11,719 nt of DNA from Actinomycetota bacterium (GTDB lineage Bacteria; Actinomycetota; Thermoleophilia; Gaiellales; Gaiellaceae), in assembly GCA_005885565.1 (NCBI GenBank), contig VAXK01000152.1, positions 1 through 11,719 on the forward strand. The letters are read 5' to 3'. Within the stretch, counting starts at the first letter, position 1. The number at the start of each line of letters is the position of its first letter. This document shows, one piece after another, positions 1-6,189 of this stretch. The notes below the pieces were generated by a model, which saw nothing but the letters and a program-made list of their open reading frames with translations, was not told the origin of the DNA and made no database searches. A program made the position numbers and the translations under genes.

Positions 1-1218
1 CGGTTCGGTCGCCCGTGGAGCGGTTGAAGGAGAACTCCCGGCCCGGCGCGATCAAGTGCCGGTCGACGAGGTGCGCGACGAGCTGGACGTTGTGGATTCG
101 GTTCGGGTCGCCGCCGTAGAAAGTCTCGTAGGTGGAGACGAGGCCGGTGATCCCCATCCGGCGCGCCTCGGCCGTCGACCGCGACGGCGTGGACCGCTGT
201 ACGTCGACCTGCGCCACCCGGCGCGTCGGCGAGAGCGCCGCCGCAAGCAGTGCGCGCGCCGTGGCCGGCGCGTTGAGCGACAAGCCGCTGCGGGCCGGCA
301 CGACTCGGATGCCCGTCGTCGTCACTGCGAAGTCCGCGTCGCGCGCCGGACGGTCGATGGTCTGCGCCAGGGTCGAGAACCAGCGGTCGGCCTGGGAGCC
401 GCCGATCGTGAGGCCGCGCCGTCCGTCCCGCGGCAGCAAGAGGAGCTGCGCGAGCCGCCACCTCGGCACCCGCCAGCGCGTCGGCCCGAGCTCGAGCCGC
501 ACCGGCGCGGCGAGCGCCGTCTCGACCTGCGCCTTCGCGGCGGCCAGGTCGCCGGCGAGGACGCGCGGCGGGTCGAGCCGCACCGGAAGCGCGACCGGCC
601 GGCGAGTGAGCCCGGCGAGCGCGTGGACGACGAGGTCGGCGGCGGCCGCCCGGTCGAGCGTCCGGCCCGGGCGGCCGGGCACGACGACGGGCCTCAAGCC
701 GCGCAGGCGGAGCGACGCCTCCCGACGCGGGCGGCGCACGCGAACCGGTCGAGCTCGTAGTCGAGCGCGGCCTCGTAGACGCGGACGGGCGGCGCGACGT
801 CGGCCCCGAAGACGCGCACCTCGATCCGCCGGAACCCCCGCAGCGGCCCCGGCCCTCCACCCTGCCGAGCTGCCGAGGCAACCGCGGCGCCCCAATCGAC
901 GTCGACGCCTAGCTGGCGTGGTCGAAGCTGCCAGCGGCGGCCGGCGGCGGTGAACGCCACCGGCACGTCCGCCAGCGCCCGCGAGCGATGCTCGAGGAAT
1001 CGGCGGGCGTGGTCTGTCGAGAGGCCGCCGACCTCGATCCCACCGATGCGGACACCGCTCGCAAGGGTCGAAGGAGACCCGGCGAAGGCGAGCCCGAAGA
1101 GCGCGCCCGCGGCCGCGACGACGAGCGCGCCGACGAGCGAGCGGCGCCAGGTGAGCCTGGGGCTCCTCCGCCTCCGGACACGGCTTCGCGAACGTCGTGC
1201 GGGCGCCTGACGGGGCAA
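1..1218 (-). CDS. VanW-family protein with peptidoglycan-binding-like (PG_binding_4/YoaR-type) domains; partial at left edge, apparent frameshift
   Basis: Membrane-anchored envelope protein, read right to left and continuing past the left edge. From TTG 1218 there is an Arg-rich cytoplasmic tail, one membrane helix (about residues 27-47), then a first PG_binding_4-like domain (W-G-AAVASAARQGG..., FRRIEVRVFGADV). This frame hits TGA at 694-696. The next frame, starting with EASLRLRGLRPVVVPGRPG, is open from about 730 to the edge. It holds the end of domain 1, a second such domain (AAKAQVETALAAPVRLELGP at about 540-480), and the start of the VanW domain (YETFYGGDPNR, HNVQLVAHLVDRHLIAPG, REFSFNRSTGDRT at about 130-1). 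One extra base near 720-735 would fuse both parts smoothly. The frame is also open upstream to the TAG at 1252, with TTG 1218 the only usual start; its SD is weak. The family lies outside the cytoplasmic membrane and its biochemical role is poorly known. The frameshift is either a sequence error or a recent lesion. Confidence 0.85.
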
Positions 1219-1251
1219 GGAGCCGCGAAGGATACGTGCTGGGTCGGGCTG

Positions 1252-1593
1252 CTACGGCTTCTCGAACTGGCGAAAGCGCCGCTCGATCGCCAGCGACTCG
1301 AGCACGTCGGCGGAATACCGCTCGAGGTGGGCAATCAACTCCTCGTGCGTGCCGTCTTCAAGCCACCTCTCGATGTCGGTACGCTCGATGCGAAGCGTGT
1401 CAGCGACCTGATTGAGCGTGCTGCGGTAGACCTTCCTGTTTCGGCCGACACGCACGACGAGGCGACAGAGCTTGCCGTCCGACGACTTCACCGTCAGCGG
1501 GAAGAGATCGACATGCGTGCCGTGCCGCGGTGGCCGGTTGCCAGTTAGGCGTCTGACCGATGCGAGTAATTGCCGGTGGGATGGGAGAGCCAC
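1252..1593 (-). CDS. Small hypothetical protein, 113 aa, possible HTH-like C-terminal half
   Basis: No family recognised. The protein is polar and soluble: a basic N-terminal part (SHRQLLASVRRLTGNRPPRH), a beta-rich middle (LCRLVVRVGRNRKVYRS), then a helical stretch TLNQVADTLRIERTDIERWL followed by EELIAHLERYSADVLESLAIERRF. The QVADTLRIERTDIERWL segment has the spacing of a helix-turn-helix, but this is only a resemblance. The start used is GTG at 1593, which lies 49 nt inside the upstream minus-strand gene, so the pair is probably co-transcribed. The stop is TAG at 1252, in the same frame as the VanW gene 33 nt downstream. Codon use is much less GC-biased at third positions than in neighbouring genes, as in the gene before it, suggesting shared foreign origin. 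A two-gene regulatory or toxin-antitoxin-like pair is possible but unproven. Confidence 0.6.
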   Translation of the reverse strand: MALPSHRQLLASVRRLTGNRPPRHGTHVDLFPLTVKSSDGKLCRLVVRVGRNRKVYRSTLNQVADTLRIERTDIERWLEDGTHEELIAHLERYSADVLESLAIERRFRQFEKP

Positions 1594-2129
1594 GCATTGA
1601 GGCGTTGTCTCTTGTGACGCCGGCCGAAGCTTAACGCGATAAATGGCTCGCGCTGGTTCTCCTGCGCCTCCCGATCCTCACTCACCTGTCGATACGCCTG
1701 CGCCAGGCGCGCTCCTAGCACGCCTGCCACGCGAACCTCGTGGTTGGTCGCCTCGCCCCGTTCGATCTCCTCGGTCAGGAATGCGAGAAGGTCAAGTGCA
1801 TGGCCGATGAAGCTGCGTACCGCTTCGTCGAGATCATCGCCTTCGCCGATCAGCTCGAACTCGGAGCTTCGGATGACGTGAGCGCCTTCCTCGAGCCAGT
1901 GCATTCCCTCCGACAGGGTGACGCCTGCCGCAACGACGCGACCAAAGTCTGGCGCCTCTTCGGTTGGGGCGCCGATGTCACGCGTTTTAGCAGCTGTCGA
2001 CTGCGTCACGATCGTCTCCGGTTCTCGCCGGTTTCCTCCTCCGGCCAGAACCTTCATCGGCCTCTGAACCCAGGCGACTATACCCAATTGCGCTTTGACT
2101 ATCGCCTCGCGTACGAAGCTGAGATTCAT
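1545..2129 (-). CDS. Hypothetical protein, 194 aa, low-GC3 gene
   Basis: No family recognised. ATG start at 2129 without a convincing SD; TAA stop at 1545, unlike the TAG/TGA used by most genes here. The N-terminal third is basic and low in complexity. The central part is acidic and helical (SEGMHWLEEGAHVI, ELIGEGDDLDEAVRSFIGHA, LDLLAFLTEEIERGEATNHE), followed by VAGVLGARLAQAYRQVSEDR and a basic tail. It looks soluble and helical, without signal peptide or clear membrane helix. Third-position GC is roughly 60 percent by eye, against about 90 percent or more in flanking genes, which points to horizontal acquisition. Its 3' end overlaps the 113-aa gene by 49 nt, suggesting a two-gene unit. The complementary plus-strand frame (1740-2141) is also open but gives no family-like protein; the minus frame has the better codon pattern. 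Confidence 0.6.
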   Translation of the reverse strand: MNLSFVREAIVKAQLGIVAWVQRPMKVLAGGGNRREPETIVTQSTAAKTRDIGAPTEEAPDFGRVVAAGVTLSEGMHWLEEGAHVIRSSEFELIGEGDDLDEAVRSFIGHALDLLAFLTEEIERGEATNHEVRVAGVLGARLAQAYRQVSEDREAQENQREPFIALSFGRRHKRQRLNAWLSHPTGNYSHRSDA

Positions 2130-2338
2130 TGCGGGATCTGAGTTCTTGCCTCACGGCCGGGGTTCGACCCAAAACTGGTTCTTTCCCGTGCCCCGAAAGG
2201 CTGCGGGCACTCCACGCCGTCCACGGAGGGGCAGAGCATGCTCGATCTCGACGCTCTGCCGGATTCGATCCGGCGGTCCACTACCGACGGTACGCGCCGC
2301 TTAGCGGCTCGTCAATCGTCCGAACGAGACATGCCCAG
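2130..2338. other. Gene-free 209-bp stretch with several short perfect hairpins
   Basis: No convincing coding frame. Perfect inverted repeats seen: GTGCCC 2188-2193 with GGGCAC 2205-2210; GGCAGAGC 2230-2237 with GCTCTGCC 2253-2260; GCCGGAT 2258-2264 with ATCCGGC 2268-2274; GCCGC 2296-2300 with GCGGC 2304-2308. None is followed by a T run on either strand, so a classical intrinsic terminator is not supported. Motifs such as GGTTCGACCC (2161-2170) recall tRNA T-arms but do not fold into one. The region lies downstream of the acyl-CoA dehydrogenase and upstream of the low-GC gene pair, so it may hold the promoter of that pair, a termination region, or an insertion scar. Confidence 0.45.
2230..2274. 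repeat. Two overlapping, mutually exclusive stem-loops
   Basis: An 8-bp stem (2230-2237 with 2253-2260, 15-nt loop) and a 7-bp stem with a 3-nt TCG loop (2258-2264 with 2268-2274) share bases 2258-2260, so both cannot form at full length together. This arrangement is seen in attenuator-like switches, but also arises by chance in GC-rich DNA. There is no adjacent U tract. Confidence 0.35.
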
Positions 2339-3514
2339 CTACTTCTCGTCGCGTGGGAGGAAGATCTCTCGCGCGATCACGAGCCTCTGGATCTGCGAGG
2401 TCCCTTCGTAGATCTGGAAGAGCTTGGCGTCGCGCATGAGCTTCTCGACCGGGTACTCCTTCATGTAGCCGTAGCCGCCGAAGATCTGCACCGCGTCGGT
2501 CGTGACCTTCATGGCCGTGTCGGCGGCGAAGCGCTTCGCGTACGACGACTGGAGCGTCGCCCGCTTTCCCTGGTCGAGCAGCCACGCGGCCTGCCAGACG
2601 AGCAGCCTCGCGGCCTCGATCTCCGTGGCCATGTCCGCGATGAGGAAGTTGACGCCCTGGTTCATCGCGATCGGCTGGCCGAACTGGACGCGCTCCTTCG
2701 CGTACGAGACCGCGTGCTCGTACGCCGCCTGCGCGACGCCCACTGCTCCGGCCGCCGTCCCGGGGCGGGTGAAGTCGAGCGTCCGCATCGCGATCTTGAA
2801 GCCCTCGCCCTCGTCGCCGAGCAGGTTCGCGGCGGGCACGCGCACGTCCTGGAACGCGATCGCGGACGTATCCGTCGCGCGCTGGCCCATCTTGTCGAGG
2901 TGCCGCTCGACGACGACGCCGTCGAGGTCGGCGGGGACGACGAAGCCGGAGAGGCCGCGGTGTCCCTTCGACCTGTCGGTCGAGGCGAAGACGACGAGCC
3001 ACGCCGCGTGGCCCGCGTTCGTGATGAACATCTTCGAGCCGTTCAGGACGTACTCGTCGCCGTGCCGCACGGCCGTCGTCTGGATGCCGGAGACGTCGGA
3101 GCCGGCGTTCGGCTCCGTCAGGGCGAAGGAGCACAGGATCGGCTCGTCGACGAGCGGGGCGACGAACCGGCGCTTCTGCTCGTCGGTGCCCGCGACGAGG
3201 AGCGGCGCGGTGCCGAGCGCGTTGGCCACGATCGACGTCGCCATCCCCGAGCAGCCCCACGCGAGCTCCTCGCCGATCAGCATGCCGTCGAAGCCCGAGA
3301 GCTCGAGGCCGCCGTACTCGGCCGGGACGTGCGCGTTCAGCAGGCCGAGCTCGTGCGCCTTCGCGATCACGTCGGCGGGGTGCGTCGAGTGCTCGTCGTA
3401 CTCGGCCGCCCGGGGCCGCATCACCTTCTCCGCGAACTCGTGCGCGAGCCGGCGAAGCGCCTTCTGCTCGTCGGTGAGGGCGAACGAGACGCCGCCCGCG
3501 GTCGCTATCGCCAT
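2339..3514 (-). CDS. Acyl-CoA dehydrogenase (FAD-dependent, short/medium-chain type)
   Basis: Catalyses alpha,beta-dehydrogenation of an acyl-CoA, the first step of fatty-acid or branched-chain acyl-CoA oxidation, in the cytoplasm, passing electrons to ETF. The protein has 391 residues, the usual length. In order: N-terminal helical domain (FALTDEQKALRRLAHEFAEK, VPAEYGGLELSGFDGMLIGE), the first family signature ALTEPNAGSDVSGIQT, the beta domain (YVLNGSKMFITNAG), and the C-terminal helical domain with QIFGGYGYMKEYPVEKLMRD. Glu370 in QIYEGTSQIQRLVIAR sits where medium-chain and short-chain enzymes carry the catalytic base. ATG at 3514 follows a good SD (GGAAGG, 5-6 nt upstream). Transcription starts in an 80-bp divergent region with a perfect TTGACT-N4-AGTCAA palindrome, so control by a TetR/FadR-like repressor is plausible. 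The acyl substrate (butyryl, medium-chain or branched) cannot be decided from sequence. Confidence 0.97.
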   Translation of the reverse strand: MAIATAGGVSFALTDEQKALRRLAHEFAEKVMRPRAAEYDEHSTHPADVIAKAHELGLLNAHVPAEYGGLELSGFDGMLIGEELAWGCSGMATSIVANALGTAPLLVAGTDEQKRRFVAPLVDEPILCSFALTEPNAGSDVSGIQTTAVRHGDEYVLNGSKMFITNAGHAAWLVVFASTDRSKGHRGLSGFVVPADLDGVVVERHLDKMGQRATDTSAIAFQDVRVPAANLLGDEGEGFKIAMRTLDFTRPGTAAGAVGVAQAAYEHAVSYAKERVQFGQPIAMNQGVNFLIADMATEIEAARLLVWQAAWLLDQGKRATLQSSYAKRFAADTAMKVTTDAVQIFGGYGYMKEYPVEKLMRDAKLFQIYEGTSQIQRLVIAREIFLPRDEK

Positions 3515-3532
3515 GCTGCCTTCCGGGGTTGA

Positions 3533-3548
3533 TTGACTCGTCAGTCAA
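3533..3548. promoter_or_regulatory. Perfect palindrome TTGACT-N4-AGTCAA, candidate operator for the acyl-CoA dehydrogenase
   Basis: Sixteen-base inverted repeat with 6-bp arms and a CGTC spacer, 19 nt before the acyl-CoA dehydrogenase start. Just upstream in the minus direction is TACGCT (plus 3549-3554), a possible -10 element, so the palindrome would cover the transcription start, as expected for a repressor site. TetR-type regulators of fatty-acid degradation (FadR/PaaR class) bind palindromes with TGAC/GTCA arms. Assignment to that class is inference; no regulator gene lies in the window. Confidence 0.5.
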
Positions 3549-3594
3549 AGCGTAGCGCCTTGAAGGCGACCGATCCGTACGGTTCGATAGCGGC
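3549..3594 (+). promoter_or_regulatory. Possible promoter of the cytochrome gene, with two further palindromes
   Basis: TTGAAG at 3560-3565 and TTCGAT at 3583-3588 are 17 nt apart, which would start transcription at about 3595, exactly at the GTG, giving a leaderless mRNA. This agrees with the lack of an SD. The -35-like box lies inside a perfect palindrome CGCCTT-G-AAGGCG (3556-3568), and CCGTACGG (3575-3582) is a second one. The boxes are weak matches and the call is tentative. Confidence 0.3.
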
Positions 3595-4449
3595 GTGGCC
3601 GAGGTCGTCGCAGCTCCGCCGGTCGCGCCGGCGACGCGCTCGTGGCGCTGGCTCGCCGCCCCGTTTCTCGCCTTCGCGCTCGTCTCCCTGACGGCCGGGC
3701 TGCTCGCCCGCCACCAGCCGCGGTCGAAGGGCTACTTCCGGCTCTTCTTCAGCGATCCGGCGCACCTGAAGGCGGGCTTCGCGACCGCCGCCGTCGCGCT
3801 CGGCTGCTTCCAGCTCTTCAGCGCCGCCTGGATCTTCCGCAAGCTGCCTTGGCGAAAGCCGGCCTGGATCAACCCGGCTCACCGCTGGTCGGGGCGCCTC
3901 GCGTTCGTCTGCACGCTGCCGGTCGCGTACCACTGCATCTTCAAGCTCGGCTTCCGGAGCGCCGACACCCGCGTCCTCGTCCATTCGCTGCTCGGCTGCG
4001 GCGTCTACGGAGCCTACGCGTCGAAGGTGACGATCGTCCGCCTGCACCGCTTTCCGAAGCCCGTGCTCCCGGTCGCGGGCGGCCTCCTCTTCGCGGTACT
4101 GGTCGGCGTCTGGTACTCGAGCGCCGTGTGGCTGTACGGCCACGACTCGAACCCGGCGGCCGCGGCCTACTCGTCGAGCGGTTACGCACCGGCGATCCCG
4201 GCTGGCGCGAGCCCGACGCGCGGCGCGAAGGTCTTCGCGCAGTCCGGCTGCTCGACCTGCCACACGCTCAAGGCCGCGGGAGCAGGCGGCCAGATCGGCC
4301 CGAACCTCGACGTCCTCCGGCCCACGTTCGCCAAGGTCCAGGCCCAGGTCGCGAAAGGCGGCGGCGGGATGCCGGCCTACGGCGACAAGCTGAGCGCCGC
4401 GGAGATCCGCGACCTCGCCGCCTTCGTCGCGAGCCGCGCGGGAGGCTAG
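3595..4449 (+). CDS. DUF6529-like membrane protein with C-terminal c-type cytochrome domain
   Basis: 284 residues in two parts. Residues 1-185 hold about five membrane helices (near 17-38, 57-80, 102-120, 126-145, 158-180), with His96 in NPAHRWSGRLAF, His113 and His130 as possible b-haem ligands, resembling the actinobacterial DUF6529 / cytochrome b561-like proteins. After a Pro/Ala/Ser linker, residues about 205-284 form a small cytochrome c: CSTCH (219-223) binds haem covalently, Met259 in GGGGMPAYGDKL is the likely distal ligand, and the end SAAEIRDLAAFVAS is the typical final helix. The likely job is electron transfer at the outer face of the membrane; the partner is unknown. The start is GTG 3595 without SD. 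The stop overlaps the stop of the convergent hydrolase by 4 nt, leaving no room for a terminator. Confidence 0.88.
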   Translation: MAEVVAAPPVAPATRSWRWLAAPFLAFALVSLTAGLLARHQPRSKGYFRLFFSDPAHLKAGFATAAVALGCFQLFSAAWIFRKLPWRKPAWINPAHRWSGRLAFVCTLPVAYHCIFKLGFRSADTRVLVHSLLGCGVYGAYASKVTIVRLHRFPKPVLPVAGGLLFAVLVGVWYSSAVWLYGHDSNPAAAAYSSSGYAPAIPAGASPTRGAKVFAQSGCSTCHTLKAAGAGGQIGPNLDVLRPTFAKVQAQVAKGGGGMPAYGDKLSAAEIRDLAAFVASRAGG

Positions 4450-5336
4450 AGCAGGAGGCCCAGCCGCTCGAGCGCCTCCGGGAGGCAGCGGCGGAACTCG
4501 GCGCCGTGCGCCCACCGGCCGACGAAGCGACGGACGGGCGCGTGCGGCCTGAGCCGTTCGATCGTGCGGTAGAGGAGGCCCGACTGCGCCGCCTGGTCGG
4601 TGACGACGCGGTCGTCCCGGCTCCACCAGAGCTCGAGCGCGACGCCGGAGAGCGCGATCCGACGCGCGAGCGCGAGTGGGCTGCGCTCCGCGTAGTGCCG
4701 CGGCGAGAGCCACGGCGGGCCGCCGATCTCGAAGCGCGCGAGCCGCTGGAGCCGCAGCCCGCGCCGGAGCAGCCGGAAGTCGCGATAGCGGAGATCCATG
4801 TTCGTGGGCGCGTCGAACGCCGCGGCGCCCGCGAGCAGGCGCGGGTCGTGGGCGACCAGGAGGAGCGTCTCCTGGCCGCCCATGCTCTCCCCGACGGCGT
4901 AGATCCGGCGGCGCTCGATCCGCAGCCACGGGAACGCGCGGCGCGCCAGCTGGGGCATGCGCGCGAGGTCGGCGATCTGGCCCGGATCGCCCCACGAGAA
5001 GAGGACGAGCCGCCGGCCCTGCCCCTCCGGGCTCACGAGCGCGAAGCGGCCACGCGCCGGGAGGCTCCCCCAGAGCAGCATGTTCTGGACGGCGCCGACG
5101 CCGCGCCCGTGCGGCGAGATCACGAGCGGGATCGGCGGGTGGCGTCGCGGCCCATACCAGCGCGGGAGCACGAGGAAGGCAAGGCGCTCCGCGCCGTTGT
5201 GGGCGCGGTAGGCGAAGCCGAGGATCTTCACGAGGCCGGCCGGCGTGTGGTCGGGAACGGGCATGGCCGCGGCGAAAGGAACGGCGGCGAGCGCCGCCGC
5301 TGTGACGACGAGGACGGCGCTACGCCGTCTGGCCAA
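4446..5336 (-). CDS. Secreted alpha/beta hydrolase (serine esterase/peptidase-like)
   Basis: 296 residues. An N-terminal signal peptide (MARRRSAVLVV..., hydrophobic to about 24, likely cleaved near AAA-MP) sends it out of the cytoplasm. The hydrolase core follows: oxyanion region LVISPHGRGVGA (71-82), nucleophile elbow G-E-Ser151-M-G-G, acid Asp241 or Asp242 in WWSRDDRVV, and His277 in GRWAHGAEF, a complete Ser-Asp-His triad. Start is TTG 5336, 17 nt inside the end of the transporter gene upstream, so it is probably the last, translationally coupled gene of the aaPGS operon. Alpha/beta hydrolases near aminoacyl-PG synthases are known to de-acylate the modified lipid (Pseudomonas aeruginosa PA0919 with PA0920), so removal of the amino acid from the lipid is a reasonable guess. 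A general esterase, or a polyester or peptide hydrolase, is equally possible from the motifs. Confidence 0.85.
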   Translation of the reverse strand: MARRRSAVLVVTAAALAAVPFAAAMPVPDHTPAGLVKILGFAYRAHNGAERLAFLVLPRWYGPRRHPPIPLVISPHGRGVGAVQNMLLWGSLPARGRFALVSPEGQGRRLVLFSWGDPGQIADLARMPQLARRAFPWLRIERRRIYAVGESMGGQETLLLVAHDPRLLAGAAAFDAPTNMDLRYRDFRLLRRGLRLQRLARFEIGGPPWLSPRHYAERSPLALARRIALSGVALELWWSRDDRVVTDQAAQSGLLYRTIERLRPHAPVRRFVGRWAHGAEFRRCLPEALERLGLLL

Positions 5337-6189
5337 GGGCGTGGTCGGGCGTGGAGTCGCGGCCCGGCTCGGCGCGCGCGAGCCCGGCCGCCCCCGCGAC
5401 GACGGCGACGAAGGCGAGCACGCGCAGCACGCCGAGCGCGCCGTCCGGCAGCCCCTCGTGGAACAGCGCGGTGCCGGCGACGATCGGCAGGGCGTTCGTC
5501 AGGAGCGTCGCCACCCCGGCGGTCGCAAGGGCGGTGCCGCGCTGGAAGCCGAGCTGGAGGGCGACGAAGGCGAGCCCGTGGCACGCGAGCAGCGCGGGGA
5601 CGAACGCGAGCCGGCCGCCGCCGCCCACCGCCGCCTTCGTGCCGACGTCCCCCGCCGCGTAGAGAATCCCCGCCGCCGCGCCGAGCCCGGCCGCGGGCGC
5701 CAGGCCGCTGCGGTCGCCGAGCAGCGCGACCGTCCCGGCCGCGGCGACCGAGAGCGCGAGCCAGAGGACGACCGAGCCCACGGAAGCCTGCCGTCCGGCG
5801 CCGTGCTGGCCGGCGAGCGAGGCGCCGAGGAGCCCGAGTCCGAGCAGCGCGGCGCCCACGCCGGCGAGCTCAGCCGGCGCGGGCCGCGTTCCCGTCGTCC
5901 TCCAGGCCAGGAGGGCGAGGAGGCCGATTCCGCCGGCGGAGGTCGCCTGCACGAGCGAGAGCGGCGCAAGCGCGAGCGCGGCGACGTAGAGCACCCAGCC
6001 GCCGATGCCGGCAAGGAAGCCGACGAGCCAGCGGCGGTCGACGAAGAGGACGACGAGCGAGTGAATCGGGCGGCGGAGCGAGAGCCGCGGCAGCCGGCCG
6101 GCCGCCTGGTGCTGGGCGAAGTACCCCCAGTTGAGCGCGCCCGCCGAGGCGAGCGCCAGCGCGAGGCCGCCGAGGAGCGCGGCGGTCAT
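5320..6189 (-). CDS. DMT-superfamily (EamA-like) membrane transporter
   Basis: 289 residues, almost entirely hydrophobic, with nine or ten membrane helices (clear ones near 4-24, 54-75, 77-95, 107-125, 138-157, 165-185, 196-215, 220-240, 252-272). The two halves look like repeated EamA/NIPA-type bundles (ALALAPLSLVQATSAGGIGL in the first, GVATLLTNALPIVAGTALFH in the second), the usual drug/metabolite transporter plan. The start is ATG 6189, set by an ATGA overlap with the stop of the aaPGS gene; the frame stays open far upstream, but that extension is antisense-like and non-hydrophobic. The 3' end runs 17 nt into the next hydrolase gene. Substrate unknown. Placement between a lipid aminoacylation enzyme and a secreted hydrolase suggests export or uptake of an amino acid or lipid-related metabolite, which is inference only. 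Confidence 0.85.
   Translation of the reverse strand: MTAALLGGLALALASAGALNWGYFAQHQAAGRLPRLSLRRPIHSLVVLFVDRRWLVGFLAGIGGWVLYVAALALAPLSLVQATSAGGIGLLALLAWRTTGTRPAPAELAGVGAALLGLGLLGASLAGQHGAGRQASVGSVVLWLALSVAAAGTVALLGDRSGLAPAAGLGAAAGILYAAGDVGTKAAVGGGGRLAFVPALLACHGLAFVALQLGFQRGTALATAGVATLLTNALPIVAGTALFHEGLPDGALGVLRVLAFVAVVAGAAGLARAEPGRDSTPDHALGQTA

Noticed and set aside
2155..2280. Possible tRNA (T-arm-like GGTTCGACCC and GATTCGATCC words)
   Set aside because: No matching D-arm, anticodon arm or acceptor stem; the second word is explained by a 7-bp hairpin with a 3-nt loop.
2296..2308. Intrinsic terminator for the acyl-CoA dehydrogenase
   Set aside because: Only a 5-bp stem, and no T run follows in the direction of transcription.
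2129..3532. Plus-strand open frame of 467 codons opposite the acyl-CoA dehydrogenase
   Set aside because: Product is Arg/Asp/Val-rich low-complexity sequence typical of the antisense of a GC-rich gene; the minus strand encodes a full, conserved enzyme.
3642..6134. Plus-strand open frame of 830 codons
   Set aside because: It lies in another frame across the cytochrome gene and then antisense to the hydrolase and transporter; composition is Arg/Ala/Pro-rich with no domain.
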